Assembly (NCBI RefSeq): GCF_014695385.1
Contig: NZ_JACJOD010000031.1
Span: 310,001-374,000 of the forward strand
Length of the DNA stretch: 64,000 nt
Direction of reading: 5' to 3'
Source: Trichocoleus sp. FACHB-46
GTDB taxonomy: Bacteria > Cyanobacteriota > Cyanobacteriia > FACHB-46
Translations under genes and position numbers: made by a program
Part shown: positions 33,664 through 43,587 of the stretch, piece by piece
Layout of the letters: each line of letters opens with the position of its first letter
Numbering within the stretch: the stretch's first letter is position 1
The notes under the pieces: generated by a model
Told to the model about the DNA's origin: nothing
Database searches by the model: none
The model's input: only the letters and a program-made list of their open reading frames with translations

Positions 33664-34833
33664 TTAATGCGAAAGTAGCAATTCTTGTAATTTTTTTGAT
33701 TTAGTAGAGACAAGCTGTTGACAAATTTTCATTGCTTTTGTCCAACGCCATAAAAGTACCCAATCATAGGGTTTCAGAATTGGCAGGGGCTTTGTCTCCT
33801 GATTGTTAATCTCTTCAATCGTTAGCGGACGCGGCGGCAATCTAAAGCGCTGTCTAAATTTTAGCCAAGAGCGATGATCAGGCCAAATCAAGGAAGTAAC
33901 TGGTTTAGCGGCAATTTTGAGTAAGCAGGTCAGGATCATCGGATACAAACCAGGACGCAGTAGCAAGCTCAGATCATCCTTGAGTGTCAGAGCCAGCCAC
34001 TCTAATGTGTGCCAGTGCGCTCCAGATTTATAGCTTTTACCCATCAAATAGTGATAGAAGCATCCCCTAGACCAACGATAGATAGTAGGTGGGATTTCAG
34101 CGTGGCGAGTCCGCACTTCTGCTATGACCAACTGATAAGATTTAGCCATCGCTCGGCAATTGCTAGCCATACTACCGAGCAACTGCCGATACCCAACTAA
34201 AAACTCAGGCACAACGCGAAATTCATAAGCATCAGCGATGCGTAAATACAACTCCCAATCTTCGCAGCCTTGAGCATTTTGTGCCCGCAATTCTGGATTA
34301 AATCCTCCCACTCGATCTAGGCAAGTGCGACGGATCAGTGGGTTACTAGCATTATCCAAAAAATTGGAATAAACCAAAATTGGATAAATAGAACCCTCTG
34401 GTTTATAAGCTCGTTCTAGATTATATTTGCCAATAATGGCTCCCGCTTCATCGATATGCACAGACCAGGTATAGACTAGACCGACTTCTGGACCCGATCG
34501 CAACATACATTGCACTTGTTTTTCTAGCTTTTGGGGATACCAAACATCATCGGCATCAATCGGAGCAATGTATTCTCCCTGAGCATGGGCGATCGCTAGG
34601 TTCCGAGCCGCTGCCACTCCAGCATTCTTCTGCCTCAGTAGCTGCACGCGCGGATCTCTTTGCACAAAAGATTCAACAATTTCGGCAGTTCGATCCTGCG
34701 AACCATCGTCTACTACCAAAACTTCAATGTTTTGATACGTTTGTGACAGAACTGATTCCAAAGCTGGGCCAATATAGGATTCAGTGTTATATGCAGGGAT
34801 AATCACTGAAACAAGCGGAGACTGAAAACTCAT
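33664..34833 (-). CDS. Family 2 glycosyltransferase
   Basis: A 389-residue inverting glycosyltransferase of the GT-A fold. The N-terminus VSVIIPAYNTESYIGPALES is typical; DDGS (42-45) and DADD (93-96) bind the nucleotide sugar and metal. The C-terminal 150 residues form a helical extension that may touch the membrane (TLKDDLSLLLRPGLYPMIL). It presumably adds one sugar to the exopolysaccharide repeat; donor and acceptor are unknown. A 195-base gap with a hairpin repeat precedes it in the operon. Confidence 0.88.
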   Translation of the reverse strand: MSFQSPLVSVIIPAYNTESYIGPALESVLSQTYQNIEVLVVDDGSQDRTAEIVESFVQRDPRVQLLRQKNAGVAAARNLAIAHAQGEYIAPIDADDVWYPQKLEKQVQCMLRSGPEVGLVYTWSVHIDEAGAIIGKYNLERAYKPEGSIYPILVYSNFLDNASNPLIRRTCLDRVGGFNPELRAQNAQGCEDWELYLRIADAYEFRVVPEFLVGYRQLLGSMASNCRAMAKSYQLVIAEVRTRHAEIPPTIYRWSRGCFYHYLMGKSYKSGAHWHTLEWLALTLKDDLSLLLRPGLYPMILTCLLKIAAKPVTSLIWPDHRSWLKFRQRFRLPPRPLTIEEINNQETKPLPILKPYDWVLLWRWTKAMKICQQLVSTKSKKLQELLLSH

Positions 34834-34900
34834 GGGTTATGGCTGAAGTACTGGATGAGTGAGATTTGTCCATGCCAACCTCACCCCGCCTACAGCACCC

Positions 34901-34916
34901 CTCTCCTGAAGGAGAG
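34901..34916. repeat. Hairpin CTCTCC-TGAA-GGAGAG
   Basis: A 6-bp stem with a TGAA loop within a stretch of CCCC/GGGG-rich sequence (34880-34932), in the largest gap of the exopolysaccharide cluster. It is related to the hairpins at 8847 and 51223. Confidence 0.55.
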
Positions 34917-35028
34917 AAGACGGGGACAGGGCTACATAGGATGTCTGGTTTAACGAGTTGTTCTACTTGACTAGATAGAGACCCACCTTCAAGCCAGTGC
35001 CTGAATTCAACGGAGGAAACAGCAAATA

Positions 35029-36126
35029 TTACAATTCAAAACTGGTAAATGCTTTAGAGCGATCGCGTTCTGCTATCAGCTCTTGGTAGACTGCTAAAGT
35101 TTCTTGATGCACACGCGACACACTCAGCCAAGCTAAGTTGCGTTGGGCCTGTTCCTTCCAGGCTTGCAACTGCTGAGAACACTGAAGCAATTCTAATAAA
35201 GCTGCCGCGATCGCTGCACTATCTTTAGGGTGAACTAATAAACCTGCGGCCCCCTGATCTAATGCTTCTGGGATACCATCTACATTGCTGGCGATGATGG
35301 CGCATCCCGCATCCCGCGCCTCCGACAGCACCAGACCAAATGGTTCTTGATGAGAAGCCAACACAAAAATATCTGTAGATTGCAAATATCTTTGGGGCTG
35401 AGGTTGAAACCCTAGAAAATGGATGCGCTCTGATACTGGCGTAGCCTGAGCTTGGGCTTCAAACATCTGGCGGTCAGGCCCCTCGCCAATTAAATACAGA
35501 TGTGCCTCCGGGAAATCTGCGGCAATTTGAGCAAAAGCTGTAATCAATTCTGTAATGCCTTTGCGCTGATACATTCCTGCCACGGTAGCGATCGCAGGAT
35601 GCTGGAGAGAGATCGTAGGGAGAGAAGAAGAACGCTGGCGAGGACTACCCAAAGTGCCATTGCGAATCACTCGCAGCTTCCTCTGCGGAATGCCCCGTCG
35701 CTCCATCGAATCAGCCACCGCTTGACTCACCGCAATCACGCGATCGGCCACGCCCATTAAAGTGGCGCTGCGCTGAAACTCATTATGAACGGTAGAAACT
35801 AGCTTATAGTTGCCAAATCTGCGTAAGCAGCGCGCCAAAACCACTCCAGTCATCATGTGGGCATGCACGATATCCGGTTGGAACGTTTGGGCGATCGCTC
35901 GGTATTCCTTGGTAGCTCGGAGGAGATTCCCCAATTGCCGCTGCTGATTCAAGGGGAAATGTGTGACACCGTAGTCTGCTAAAAGGGTTTCGTACTCGCC
36001 ACCATCAGAGGCTACGGCTACCTCAAGCCCCGCTTTGGCTTGCAAACAGGCCAGATCGATCGCCACATTGATAATGCCGTTTCCGAGTTCTCGGACATCA
36101 TTCAGGATATGGAGAATTCGCATCAC
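35029..36126 (-). CDS. Family 4 glycosyltransferase
   Basis: A 365-residue GT-B enzyme with MRILHILNDVRELGNGIINV at the N-terminus, an acceptor-site His in DIVHAHMMTGVVLAR, and the donor-binding segment EPFGLVLSEARDAGCAIIAS carrying the E-x7-E motif. The IATVAGMYQRKGITELITAF linker marks the C-terminal Rossmann domain. It is one of several retaining transferases in the cluster. It starts 33 bases after the next upstream gene. Confidence 0.9.
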   Translation of the reverse strand: MMRILHILNDVRELGNGIINVAIDLACLQAKAGLEVAVASDGGEYETLLADYGVTHFPLNQQRQLGNLLRATKEYRAIAQTFQPDIVHAHMMTGVVLARCLRRFGNYKLVSTVHNEFQRSATLMGVADRVIAVSQAVADSMERRGIPQRKLRVIRNGTLGSPRQRSSSLPTISLQHPAIATVAGMYQRKGITELITAFAQIAADFPEAHLYLIGEGPDRQMFEAQAQATPVSERIHFLGFQPQPQRYLQSTDIFVLASHQEPFGLVLSEARDAGCAIIASNVDGIPEALDQGAAGLLVHPKDSAAIAAALLELLQCSQQLQAWKEQAQRNLAWLSVSRVHQETLAVYQELIAERDRSKAFTSFEL

Positions 36127-36159
36127 GTTCTCTGCTCAACGACTTAGCTGTCTTGTAGA

Positions 36160-37326
36160 TTAGCTAGCTTGAAGAGCATCTTGGCGGCTGAGGTTCTCCA
36201 GCACATCCAGATATTGCCCCACGATATTGTCCATAGCAAAAGCATTGGCCCGCTGCTGTAACACTTCAGCATCGGTTGGTTGCTCTAGCGCAGCAATAAT
36301 TCCATCTGCCAAAGCTTTGAAATCACCGACAGGAGCCAAGCGACCATATTTGCCATTGCTCAAGATCTCTGCGGGGCCACTTTCGCAATCTGTCGAAACG
36401 ACAGAAGTACCTGCGGCCAAGGCTTCTGCCACCACATTGCCAAATCCTTCATAAATCGAGGAGAGCACAAACACGGCTGACTGTGCCATGTAGGCATAAG
36501 GGTTTTCGACAAAGCCAGGCAACGATACATTATCTTGCAAGCCCAACTCTTGAATCAAAGCTTCCAACTCTGGCTTCACTAGAGGCTCGCGTGGATCGGC
36601 TTCTCCCAAAATCATCAATCGGGCGGGATGGCGTTGTCGCACCAAATCAAAAGCGCGGACTAAGGTGAGAAAATCTTTCTGCTTGACTAACCGCCCCACC
36701 CCCAAAACTACCGGAGGTTCTCCAGCCGCAAACCAGGGATGATCAATCGGTGCTTTAATTTTCTCGACCAAATTTGGCATCACGACTGGATTGTAGATGA
36801 CTTGCACCTTATCCTCAGACAAGCCTGCCATCTGCGCCACATCTCTCGCTGTTCCTTGAGAAGCAGCCACGATCGCATCAGCCCAAGGATAAAACTGCCG
36901 CACCAGAAAAGGCCGAACGTTGCCACTCCCTCCATGCCTATCTTGAAACTGCTGCGAGAGATTGGTTTGCACACACATCACAATCCGAGTTGGCACCCCT
37001 GCTAAGCGCTGGGCCAAGGTTGCGGAACTAGCGATATCTAAAGCTGAGAGCAAGAAATCGGGTTTTTCTTGCTGCAAGTAGCGTCTGAGCGCCCAAGTTT
37101 TAGAAACGATGACAGGGGACTTGGCTTTGAGGTTAATCAGACGGACATTGGCAGGCACCTTATCGAGATAAGCACCTTCTCCTTGAGCCAGCACTAAATC
37201 AGTTTTTAAGCCTCTTGCCGCAAAGCCTTGAGCCAAATGCAACATCGCTCGCTCTGCTCCGCCCCCCGCTAAGTTAGGGATAAATAAGCTCACAGATGGT
37301 TGCTGCGATCGCAAGGTTACAGGCAT
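36160..37326 (-). CDS. Family 4 glycosyltransferase
   Basis: A 388-residue GT-B fold enzyme. The N-terminal glycine-rich loop LFIPNLAGGGAERAMLHLAQ is classical for GT4 enzymes of exopolysaccharide clusters. The donor-site EGFGNVVAEALAAGTSVVST has the E-x7-E motif, and VLGVGRLVKQKDFLTLVRAF marks the second domain. It resembles N-acetylgalactosamine or glucosyl transferases of the WbnK/PglH type in general layout, but specificity cannot be told. It lies 33 bases after the glycosidase gene. Confidence 0.9.
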   Translation of the reverse strand: MPVTLRSQQPSVSLFIPNLAGGGAERAMLHLAQGFAARGLKTDLVLAQGEGAYLDKVPANVRLINLKAKSPVIVSKTWALRRYLQQEKPDFLLSALDIASSATLAQRLAGVPTRIVMCVQTNLSQQFQDRHGGSGNVRPFLVRQFYPWADAIVAASQGTARDVAQMAGLSEDKVQVIYNPVVMPNLVEKIKAPIDHPWFAAGEPPVVLGVGRLVKQKDFLTLVRAFDLVRQRHPARLMILGEADPREPLVKPELEALIQELGLQDNVSLPGFVENPYAYMAQSAVFVLSSIYEGFGNVVAEALAAGTSVVSTDCESGPAEILSNGKYGRLAPVGDFKALADGIIAALEQPTDAEVLQQRANAFAMDNIVGQYLDVLENLSRQDALQAS

Positions 37327-37359
37327 AGAATCCTCCAGTTGCTTGGGTTATCGGTTCAC

Positions 37360-38676
37360 TTACGCTGGAACTAGCTCAATCACGAGCGGCTGATCAGAGA
37401 TAGTCAAGTTTAATTGCTTGGGATTGGCGTATCGCTGTACAGGAGCGACAGACGCTAACGGTTTGTAGGTGGTTGCCTGACGCACTCGCGTTCCCAGAGT
37501 TACAGTCACGGTCTGCTGAGGAACGTAAACATCCAGTTTCGTTTGCAAATCAAAACTAGAAATCTCTTGCCATAGCGCTAAATAAAATCGACCATCCCGT
37601 TTTTGCAGCAGCGTATGATGCACAGCGGGACTTAGGGGAGCACTGCTGCCGCTCAGGCTGTAGCTCAGAGCCTGCGGAGCAAACTCAGAACCCGGATCTT
37701 TTAGCAAAGCAATCAAGTTCTTTAGGGAGTCAAAGGCAGGTTTAGCAGAGCCATTGTTCCGGAGCAGACCAAAGTTCTGTTCTTGGGTAGTGCCCTGGCG
37801 CTCGTTGATGAGTTCGTAAAGGAACGATCGCTGGATGCCCCGATTAAAATACTCCAGATAGAGTCTAGGGACGTATTTAGCTGCTGCAAGTTCCGAAATC
37901 CCTGGCTGAGACGCTTTGAGATCGCTGGTGGCATTATGCCAACCGCATTCTGTCGCCACAATTGGCTTAGCTACCCCCGTGACTGCCTGAGTCAAAGGCA
38001 CCCACTTTGTGTCTAGGTCCTGGCTGGGCAAGTTGCCCCCCGCATAGCTATGCATATTGCCCAGATCCGCCGAAGCCAGGGAGCCCAAGCGAGGAGCATA
38101 GTAGGGAATGGCCAAGGAAGGCATGAGCACAGGTAATGCGGCTGCCGTTGGATCTGCCTTGACTGCGGCATACAGTTCATCTTGGTAAGCCCGCAGCCCT
38201 TCCGGAAAAGCTTGGTTTTTATAAGTTGCTTGAGGATTCACATCCCACTCATTTGGCCCTTCGACTGCTTCAATCGAGGACAAGACAGGTTGAATCGCCT
38301 CTGCAACAACATTGGCAGGCGTAATGCCATCTCTAGAATCCATCACTAAGGTTGATTTGATTCCCAGGGTAGCTAAATCGTTGAGTCGGCGATAAAACTC
38401 TGAGTTCTTACCTCCGTCACGAATATGGCGCACTCCCAACTCTTGCAATTTGGGTCTGATAATCGTGTCGTAGTTGCCATAGGCAGTGTCAACATAGCGT
38501 AGATGAGTTGCCACGCCAATCGAGTTCACGAATGAGTCAGCACTGCGAGCCTGCTCTGGTTGTAATTGGGCCTGCGAGGGAGACCAGGAAGCGGTACAGG
38601 CAATTAGTAGAGCACTGAGTAAGGCTAGTAAGGGATAACGGTAGCGTTTCATGGAATAAGCAAGGGAAAACTTCAT
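37360..38676 (-). CDS. Clan GH-A-like glycosidase, probable lipoprotein
   Basis: A 438-residue exported protein. The N-terminus has a signal peptide with lipobox LIAC (Cys27). The TIM-barrel-like body shows the clan GH-A acid/base pair Asn142-Glu143 in VEGPNEWDVN and a nucleophile Glu243 in PIVATECGWHN, on the expected strands 4 and 7. A beta-rich C-terminal domain follows (from about residue 340). It could trim, release or remodel the polysaccharide made by this cluster. A second start at Met9 (38652) is possible; neither has a clear ribosome-binding site. Confidence 0.75.
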   Translation of the reverse strand: MKFSLAYSMKRYRYPLLALLSALLIACTASWSPSQAQLQPEQARSADSFVNSIGVATHLRYVDTAYGNYDTIIRPKLQELGVRHIRDGGKNSEFYRRLNDLATLGIKSTLVMDSRDGITPANVVAEAIQPVLSSIEAVEGPNEWDVNPQATYKNQAFPEGLRAYQDELYAAVKADPTAAALPVLMPSLAIPYYAPRLGSLASADLGNMHSYAGGNLPSQDLDTKWVPLTQAVTGVAKPIVATECGWHNATSDLKASQPGISELAAAKYVPRLYLEYFNRGIQRSFLYELINERQGTTQEQNFGLLRNNGSAKPAFDSLKNLIALLKDPGSEFAPQALSYSLSGSSAPLSPAVHHTLLQKRDGRFYLALWQEISSFDLQTKLDVYVPQQTVTVTLGTRVRQATTYKPLASVAPVQRYANPKQLNLTISDQPLVIELVPA

Positions 38677-38718
38677 AAGCTGGCAACTTGCGAATAACGA
38701 GGAAAAGTCTAGGTGTAA

Positions 38719-39876
38719 TTAAACCTGCGGGACTCGTGCGAGGGTTTGCCCTAGAAGTTGAGCAATTTTTTGGTTGATGATGTCTAGGTCAAAGCGTTGA
38801 CTAGCTTGAATTTGAGCGTGATGGGCGATCGCGCTGGAGCGTTCTGGTTGATTCCGACAGAGATTAATCACAGCTGCCAGTTGTTGAGGATTTCCAGGAG
38901 TCGCTAGCCAACCATCAACCTCAGGCGTAATTAATTCGATCGCACCGCCCGATTTAGCAGCAACCACTGGTTTGCCGCAGAGCATGGCTTCTACAATTAC
39001 CCGCCCAAACGGTTCTGGAGCTGTGGACGTGTGAGCAATCAGGTCACAAGATTTCATCAGGGTCACGACATCAGAACGAAACCCTAAAAAACGCACCCGT
39101 TTTTGTAAACCGAGCGTGTTGACTTGTTGATGCAGTTGTTCGACATATTGCTGCTCTCCAAATAAAGCGTCACCGACAAATAAAGCCATGACATCTTGTG
39201 GGCAGTGCGCCAAAGCCTCCAGCAAGACATGCTGCCCCTTCCAAGGCGAAAGCCGACTAAAATGACCCACTACAAACTGCCCCTCCAGACCCAGTTGCTG
39301 CCGCAATTGCGCAGCCTCAGCGTTGGAAGATTGATAGATTTGGGGTTCGAAGCCGTTATAAATGACTTGGGTTAACTCAGCACGACCACCCGCCGCAATA
39401 AAAGCGGTTTGGCTCGCCTCTGAGTTGGCAATCACTAAGGAGGAAAACCGATTTGCCAAAGTGACAGCAAGCCGCCGATTCATGGAGCTGAAGTGGTCGG
39501 GTGAGAGAATATCATGCAAGTGATAAACCAAAGGCCGACGACCGAGCCAAGCAGCCAAAGCTCCCACAACAAGAGCTTTCTGGGTGTTGGCATAGATCAA
39601 GTCGTAGTTGCGGCTCAACTGCACCACTTGGGTAATTAGGGGCAGGAGTTGAGCCAAGCTACCAAAGCCTTGCCGCCAACCGCTATCTTTTCGCACTTGG
39701 ATGCCTTCAGAGCTAAGCACCTGTACCGGAATCTGATGTTGCTCTAGGAGATCCCGGAAGGGGCCATCTGCCAATAAAGCGACTAAACAGCGATCGCGAT
39801 AGGGTTTCGCAATATCCAGCAGACATAATTCTGCCCCTCCTGGCTTGCCGCTTTGATCTAAGAAGAGAATCTTCAT
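38719..39876 (-). CDS. Family 4 glycosyltransferase
   Basis: A 385-residue GT-B enzyme with MKILFLDQSGKPGGAELCLL at the N-terminus, the acceptor-side His in RPLVYHLHDILSPDHF, and the donor motif EPFGRVIVEAMLCGKPVVAA with E-x7-E. VVGHFSRLSPWKGQHVLLEA is the hinge strand. The enzyme belongs to the minus-strand cluster, 42 bases before the glycosidase gene. Confidence 0.9.
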   Translation of the reverse strand: MKILFLDQSGKPGGAELCLLDIAKPYRDRCLVALLADGPFRDLLEQHQIPVQVLSSEGIQVRKDSGWRQGFGSLAQLLPLITQVVQLSRNYDLIYANTQKALVVGALAAWLGRRPLVYHLHDILSPDHFSSMNRRLAVTLANRFSSLVIANSEASQTAFIAAGGRAELTQVIYNGFEPQIYQSSNAEAAQLRQQLGLEGQFVVGHFSRLSPWKGQHVLLEALAHCPQDVMALFVGDALFGEQQYVEQLHQQVNTLGLQKRVRFLGFRSDVVTLMKSCDLIAHTSTAPEPFGRVIVEAMLCGKPVVAAKSGGAIELITPEVDGWLATPGNPQQLAAVINLCRNQPERSSAIAHHAQIQASQRFDLDIINQKIAQLLGQTLARVPQV

Positions 39877-39953
39877 AAGAAATCCTTAGAAACGCCAGAA
39901 TCAATTCAGAACTAAATAAGCTGGTTTTTTATCAACACTGAATTCAACTGAAG

Positions 39954-41114
39954 TTATTGAGCATTAACCCAAGCAGATTGCTTCGGAACTAATTTACGTC
40001 GTAGCCAGGTAATTAACGGTTTTTCAAGATACAAGTAGGTCAACCAACCAACAATGACTGCGATCACAGTCAACAGGCTCATGGTGAGGAAATTCCCAAA
40101 TAAACTGACAAGATTTAGCGCGATCGCCACCTTGAAACAGGCAGCCAAACAGGGATAATGCACTAAATAAATCGAGTAGGAAGCATCTCCTAATCCGTTC
40201 AGCCAAGTAGGAGTTTTCCAGCCTTGATTCAAATCAATCGAGGCTGCCCCTAATACAACTAACATCGAGGGTAACCCATAAGCAATCACATCAAGAATTT
40301 CTACGTTTGTGTAGTTATCACCTAACCCCGAAGTGATAAATAATACTACTCCTGCAATCAAGTAGATTACTCCTGGTTTTATTCTTTTCCCTACTACCCA
40401 ATAAGCCGCCAAACAACCAAAAGCAAACTCTAGATTGTGCGGATTAAAAATAAAGTTCAAGAGCAGGGGTGGCTGTACAGCGGAGGCGCGATCGCTGACA
40501 CTCAACCAGAAAAAGGTCAGAGTTCCGCCTAGCCAACTACAAAGCACAAATCGAGAAACTTTAGGTGTGAGCCAAATTGCTAAACCAAAGATAAAGTAGA
40601 AGAAAATTTCGTGGCTTAGGGTCCAGCCAACGATTAAAACCGGAAAGTTTTCTTGAGGCACTAACAAAAGTGACTTTAAAATTACACCTAAATCCCGCTC
40701 GTAGCCTTTGCCAAATGAGGGAATTAAAAAGTAAATTGGCAATAAAGTCAGGGTGATGATCCAATAGAGGGGGTACACACGAATAACCCGTTTAACCATG
40801 AAAGCGTTAAGTTTTTGTTTCTGCCCAATATCAGCTTGGTGAGCGAAGAAGATAATAAATCCACTCAACACAAAAAAGAAATCAACGCCTGAACCCCCAA
40901 AAGCAAATAGCCCTGACAGGAAGTTTTGATTTAACTTTTCCTGGCTAAATTCGGTGACGTGAAACAACACCACTAACAACGCTGCAATACCTCGACAAGC
41001 CTGAATTAGTTCTAGCTTTTTCTTGGTAGATGAACCTGAGATTACTCCCTTAGCTGAAGTGCCTAACTGTACTGGACTGAGTGCAGTCGCAGGATAATTT
41101 GAAGTATCTTTCAT
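39954..41114 (-). CDS. Acyltransferase 3 family membrane protein
   Basis: A 386-residue integral membrane acyltransferase, likely placing acetyl or similar groups on a sugar of the exopolysaccharide. The family start ELIQACRGIAALLVVLFHVT is near residue 35, followed by GGSGVDFFFVLSGFIIFFA and about ten membrane helices. The catalytic His lies in LFHV. The N-terminal 33 residues are cytoplasmic and polar. Within the cluster it follows the polymerase-like gene by 74 bases. Confidence 0.92.
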   Translation of the reverse strand: MKDTSNYPATALSPVQLGTSAKGVISGSSTKKKLELIQACRGIAALLVVLFHVTEFSQEKLNQNFLSGLFAFGGSGVDFFFVLSGFIIFFAHQADIGQKQKLNAFMVKRVIRVYPLYWIITLTLLPIYFLIPSFGKGYERDLGVILKSLLLVPQENFPVLIVGWTLSHEIFFYFIFGLAIWLTPKVSRFVLCSWLGGTLTFFWLSVSDRASAVQPPLLLNFIFNPHNLEFAFGCLAAYWVVGKRIKPGVIYLIAGVVLFITSGLGDNYTNVEILDVIAYGLPSMLVVLGAASIDLNQGWKTPTWLNGLGDASYSIYLVHYPCLAACFKVAIALNLVSLFGNFLTMSLLTVIAVIVGWLTYLYLEKPLITWLRRKLVPKQSAWVNAQ

Positions 41115-41188
41115 TCATTTCTCCTGAAACTAAGTGAAATCCAGCGCGATCAAGAACGAGAGAGTCGCGATCGCTTTTTCTAAAATTT

Positions 41189-42601
41189 TCATCCTGACTG
41201 CAAAGCTGTTAACCGTTGGTAGCGATGGTATTGGCTAGCAGCCAGGGCCATACCCGCAAAACCCCAGAACACAACTCCTGAAAGGGCCAATGTGACGCTG
41301 CCTAGGCCAATTTGAGCAAATACGCCCAAACTGATCGCACGAGCGGCACTAGCAAAGGTATCGGCCCGAATATCGACAGACTGAAATAAGCTAAACAGCA
41401 GCAAAATAATGCCACCTAAATAAGGAATGGTGCCGAACCAACCGAGCGAGAAAAACATACTCAAAATGCCGCTGTCATTACTACCCAAACTGGTGCCTTC
41501 CAGCACAAATCCCAAGCCTTGGCCGAGAAATTGGGAGAGCGCTAAACTCAAGGTCGCGGCATACCCCTCGCTACGCTGGCTATAGCTGACATCTCCTTTG
41601 GTATTTGTGAGAGACTGCAAGCGGGCTCCAATCGTGTCGGCAAACGGATCAAGGTTGGCGAGCGGAATAATGCAAAGCGCCATCACTACAATCGTCACCA
41701 CCAGACGCATCTGTAGCTTTGGTTTCAGGGATGGCAAAAAGGTCAACATCGCGACTCCCCAACCAAGCCAAGCCGAGCGGACCAGAGACAAGAGAAACGA
41801 CAAATAGCCCACCCCAGAGGCAAAAAATCGCAGCTTGCCTTTGCCGCTTAGCAGCAACATTAAGCCTGCTAGCATGACTGTGGCGAAGGGTCCAGGGGAG
41901 TTCATGATGCTAAAGACCCGAATGCCCAAGGGTTCTGGGGTACCAAAGGCAATGGCTTTAGAATTGACTAGCCAAAATCGGTCCCATTGCGGTGCCACCA
42001 AATATTGATACACGCCGTAAGCCCCTGAAACTAAAACGCCCCAAAGAAATATGCGTTCTAAGCTTTGGCGGTAACTCGGATAACTCCGCCAATTGACAAA
42101 TAGATGAAACCCAAACAGGATCGGGGTGAACCAGTTCAGCATGGGGACTACTACAGCCGTTGGCGGATATTTGATCAGCCCCACCAAAAAGCCGTAGATG
42201 ACTCCCACAAAAGCCAAAATAAAGGGCAAACCTCCCTGGCGTGTGGCTCTAGGCAGCGATCGCACCAAAGTTGCTAGGGTCACTAACATGACCAAAAAAG
42301 GAGCCAGCAAGATAGTACTTGGGTCCACCCAACCACTGCTGTAATCCACCATGCGTCGCACCCAAGGCGACAAAAACGCAATCCACCAGGTAAAGCCTAG
42401 ATAGAGCAAGGGATAACGCCCATAGAGAAACAATCCCACCAGAAAAGCGCCCCCAGGAAACGCAATTCTGAGTAGCCCTGCTTTCACCACCAGACATAAG
42501 GCTGAAAACAAGGTAAAACCCAGGATTGCCATCCAAGCAGGGGCTGGTTTCAACCCAAAGTTAAAGCTTTTTGTGGCTGCTCTGGAGGAGCGAATTTGCA
42601 T
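41189..42601 (-). CDS. O-antigen ligase/polymerase-like membrane protein (Wzy candidate)
   Basis: A 470-residue protein with about eleven membrane helices and a large central loop near GTPEPLGIRVFSIMNSPGPF, a layout seen in Wzy polymerases and O-antigen ligases. LVRSAWLGWGVAMLTFLPSL is the conserved Arg-containing segment of this superfamily. In this cluster the likely role is polymerising lipid-linked repeat units at the outer face of the plasma membrane. It shares superfamily with ictB at the start of the window but is not its close relative. Confidence 0.8.
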   Translation of the reverse strand: MQIRSSRAATKSFNFGLKPAPAWMAILGFTLFSALCLVVKAGLLRIAFPGGAFLVGLFLYGRYPLLYLGFTWWIAFLSPWVRRMVDYSSGWVDPSTILLAPFLVMLVTLATLVRSLPRATRQGGLPFILAFVGVIYGFLVGLIKYPPTAVVVPMLNWFTPILFGFHLFVNWRSYPSYRQSLERIFLWGVLVSGAYGVYQYLVAPQWDRFWLVNSKAIAFGTPEPLGIRVFSIMNSPGPFATVMLAGLMLLLSGKGKLRFFASGVGYLSFLLSLVRSAWLGWGVAMLTFLPSLKPKLQMRLVVTIVVMALCIIPLANLDPFADTIGARLQSLTNTKGDVSYSQRSEGYAATLSLALSQFLGQGLGFVLEGTSLGSNDSGILSMFFSLGWFGTIPYLGGIILLLFSLFQSVDIRADTFASAARAISLGVFAQIGLGSVTLALSGVVFWGFAGMALAASQYHRYQRLTALQSG

Positions 42602-42642
42602 GAGCTTGTGAAGTAATTAATGACTAAAAAGGTACGAAAAAC

Positions 42643-43479
42643 TTAAGCTTGAACTTGATGAGTGGGTGTCACAGACAAACCAAATTCTTTTGGTTCTGGC
42701 TGAGTATTCCCTTTAGCTCGCCAATCAATTTCATAGAGCTTGATTTCCTTAAGAAAAATGTAATAACTCCACAAACTAGCTAATGTAAAACCTGCCAAAC
42801 CTTGGCGATACATGCCATACCAAAGATATTGTTGCAAAAACTTTGCAGGTGGCTTTAATAGCAATCTAATTAAACTAAATTTCTTGCCTAATAAATGAGC
42901 TTGGTTAGCATCCAAATCAGTATATTTATTAAATCGAATTACTAGATCACTCATATCTCGAAATCCTTGATGCCATAAAGTTCCTGGCAACAACGTCACA
43001 GGGTCGTCTTTGACATCAGGCCCTTCATGAACGAGCACATCTTTAATTCGACATTGAGTTTTGTCATACAAGCGCACATGGGCTTCGGCTCGGCTATCTA
43101 ACCATTTACCAAAAAAGTCTCCAACCCGTTTCACAGAGAGAGCTTTAGTAGTTGGCTCCAAACCCGTTTTCCAAGCTGAAATTGCGATCGCTAACTCTGT
43201 ATCTACCACCTCATCAGCATCGAGAAAAAAGATCCAATCATGCTTTGCTTGGTCTGCTCCAAAATTGCGTTGCTTCGAGTATCCTGGCCAAGGATTGGTA
43301 TAAACCTTACAGCCCAGGCTCTCAGAAATTTGCACTGTAGCATCTTGACTGCCACCATCAACCACAACAATCTCATCCGCAAAAGGTAAGCAAGATTGAA
43401 TGGCATTAGCAATACATTCTTCCTCATTTTGGGCAATGATAACTGTTGAGATTGAGCGAATTAGGGTGGCTTGAATCAT
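42643..43479 (-). CDS. Family 2 glycosyltransferase (WaaE-like)
   Basis: A 278-residue GT2 enzyme resembling the WaaE/KdtX group. Motifs are STVIIAQNEEECIANAIQSC near the start, VVVDGGSQDATVQISESLGC (Asp41) and WIFFLDADEVVD with the metal-binding DAD. The C-terminal region has an amphipathic patch and one hydrophobic stretch (GFTLASLWSYYIFLKEI), suggesting membrane association. Gaps to its neighbours are 41 and 108 bases. Confidence 0.88.
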   Translation of the reverse strand: MIQATLIRSISTVIIAQNEEECIANAIQSCLPFADEIVVVDGGSQDATVQISESLGCKVYTNPWPGYSKQRNFGADQAKHDWIFFLDADEVVDTELAIAISAWKTGLEPTTKALSVKRVGDFFGKWLDSRAEAHVRLYDKTQCRIKDVLVHEGPDVKDDPVTLLPGTLWHQGFRDMSDLVIRFNKYTDLDANQAHLLGKKFSLIRLLLKPPAKFLQQYLWYGMYRQGLAGFTLASLWSYYIFLKEIKLYEIDWRAKGNTQPEPKEFGLSVTPTHQVQA

Positions 43480-43587
43480 TTCTCTTTTCCTCTAAAGGTC
43501 TATTATCTAATAATTCAAAATTCAATAGATTTTCAAGTTTTCAGGACTTTAAAGCAACCATCTTCAGGAACAGAACAGATAGTTAAC

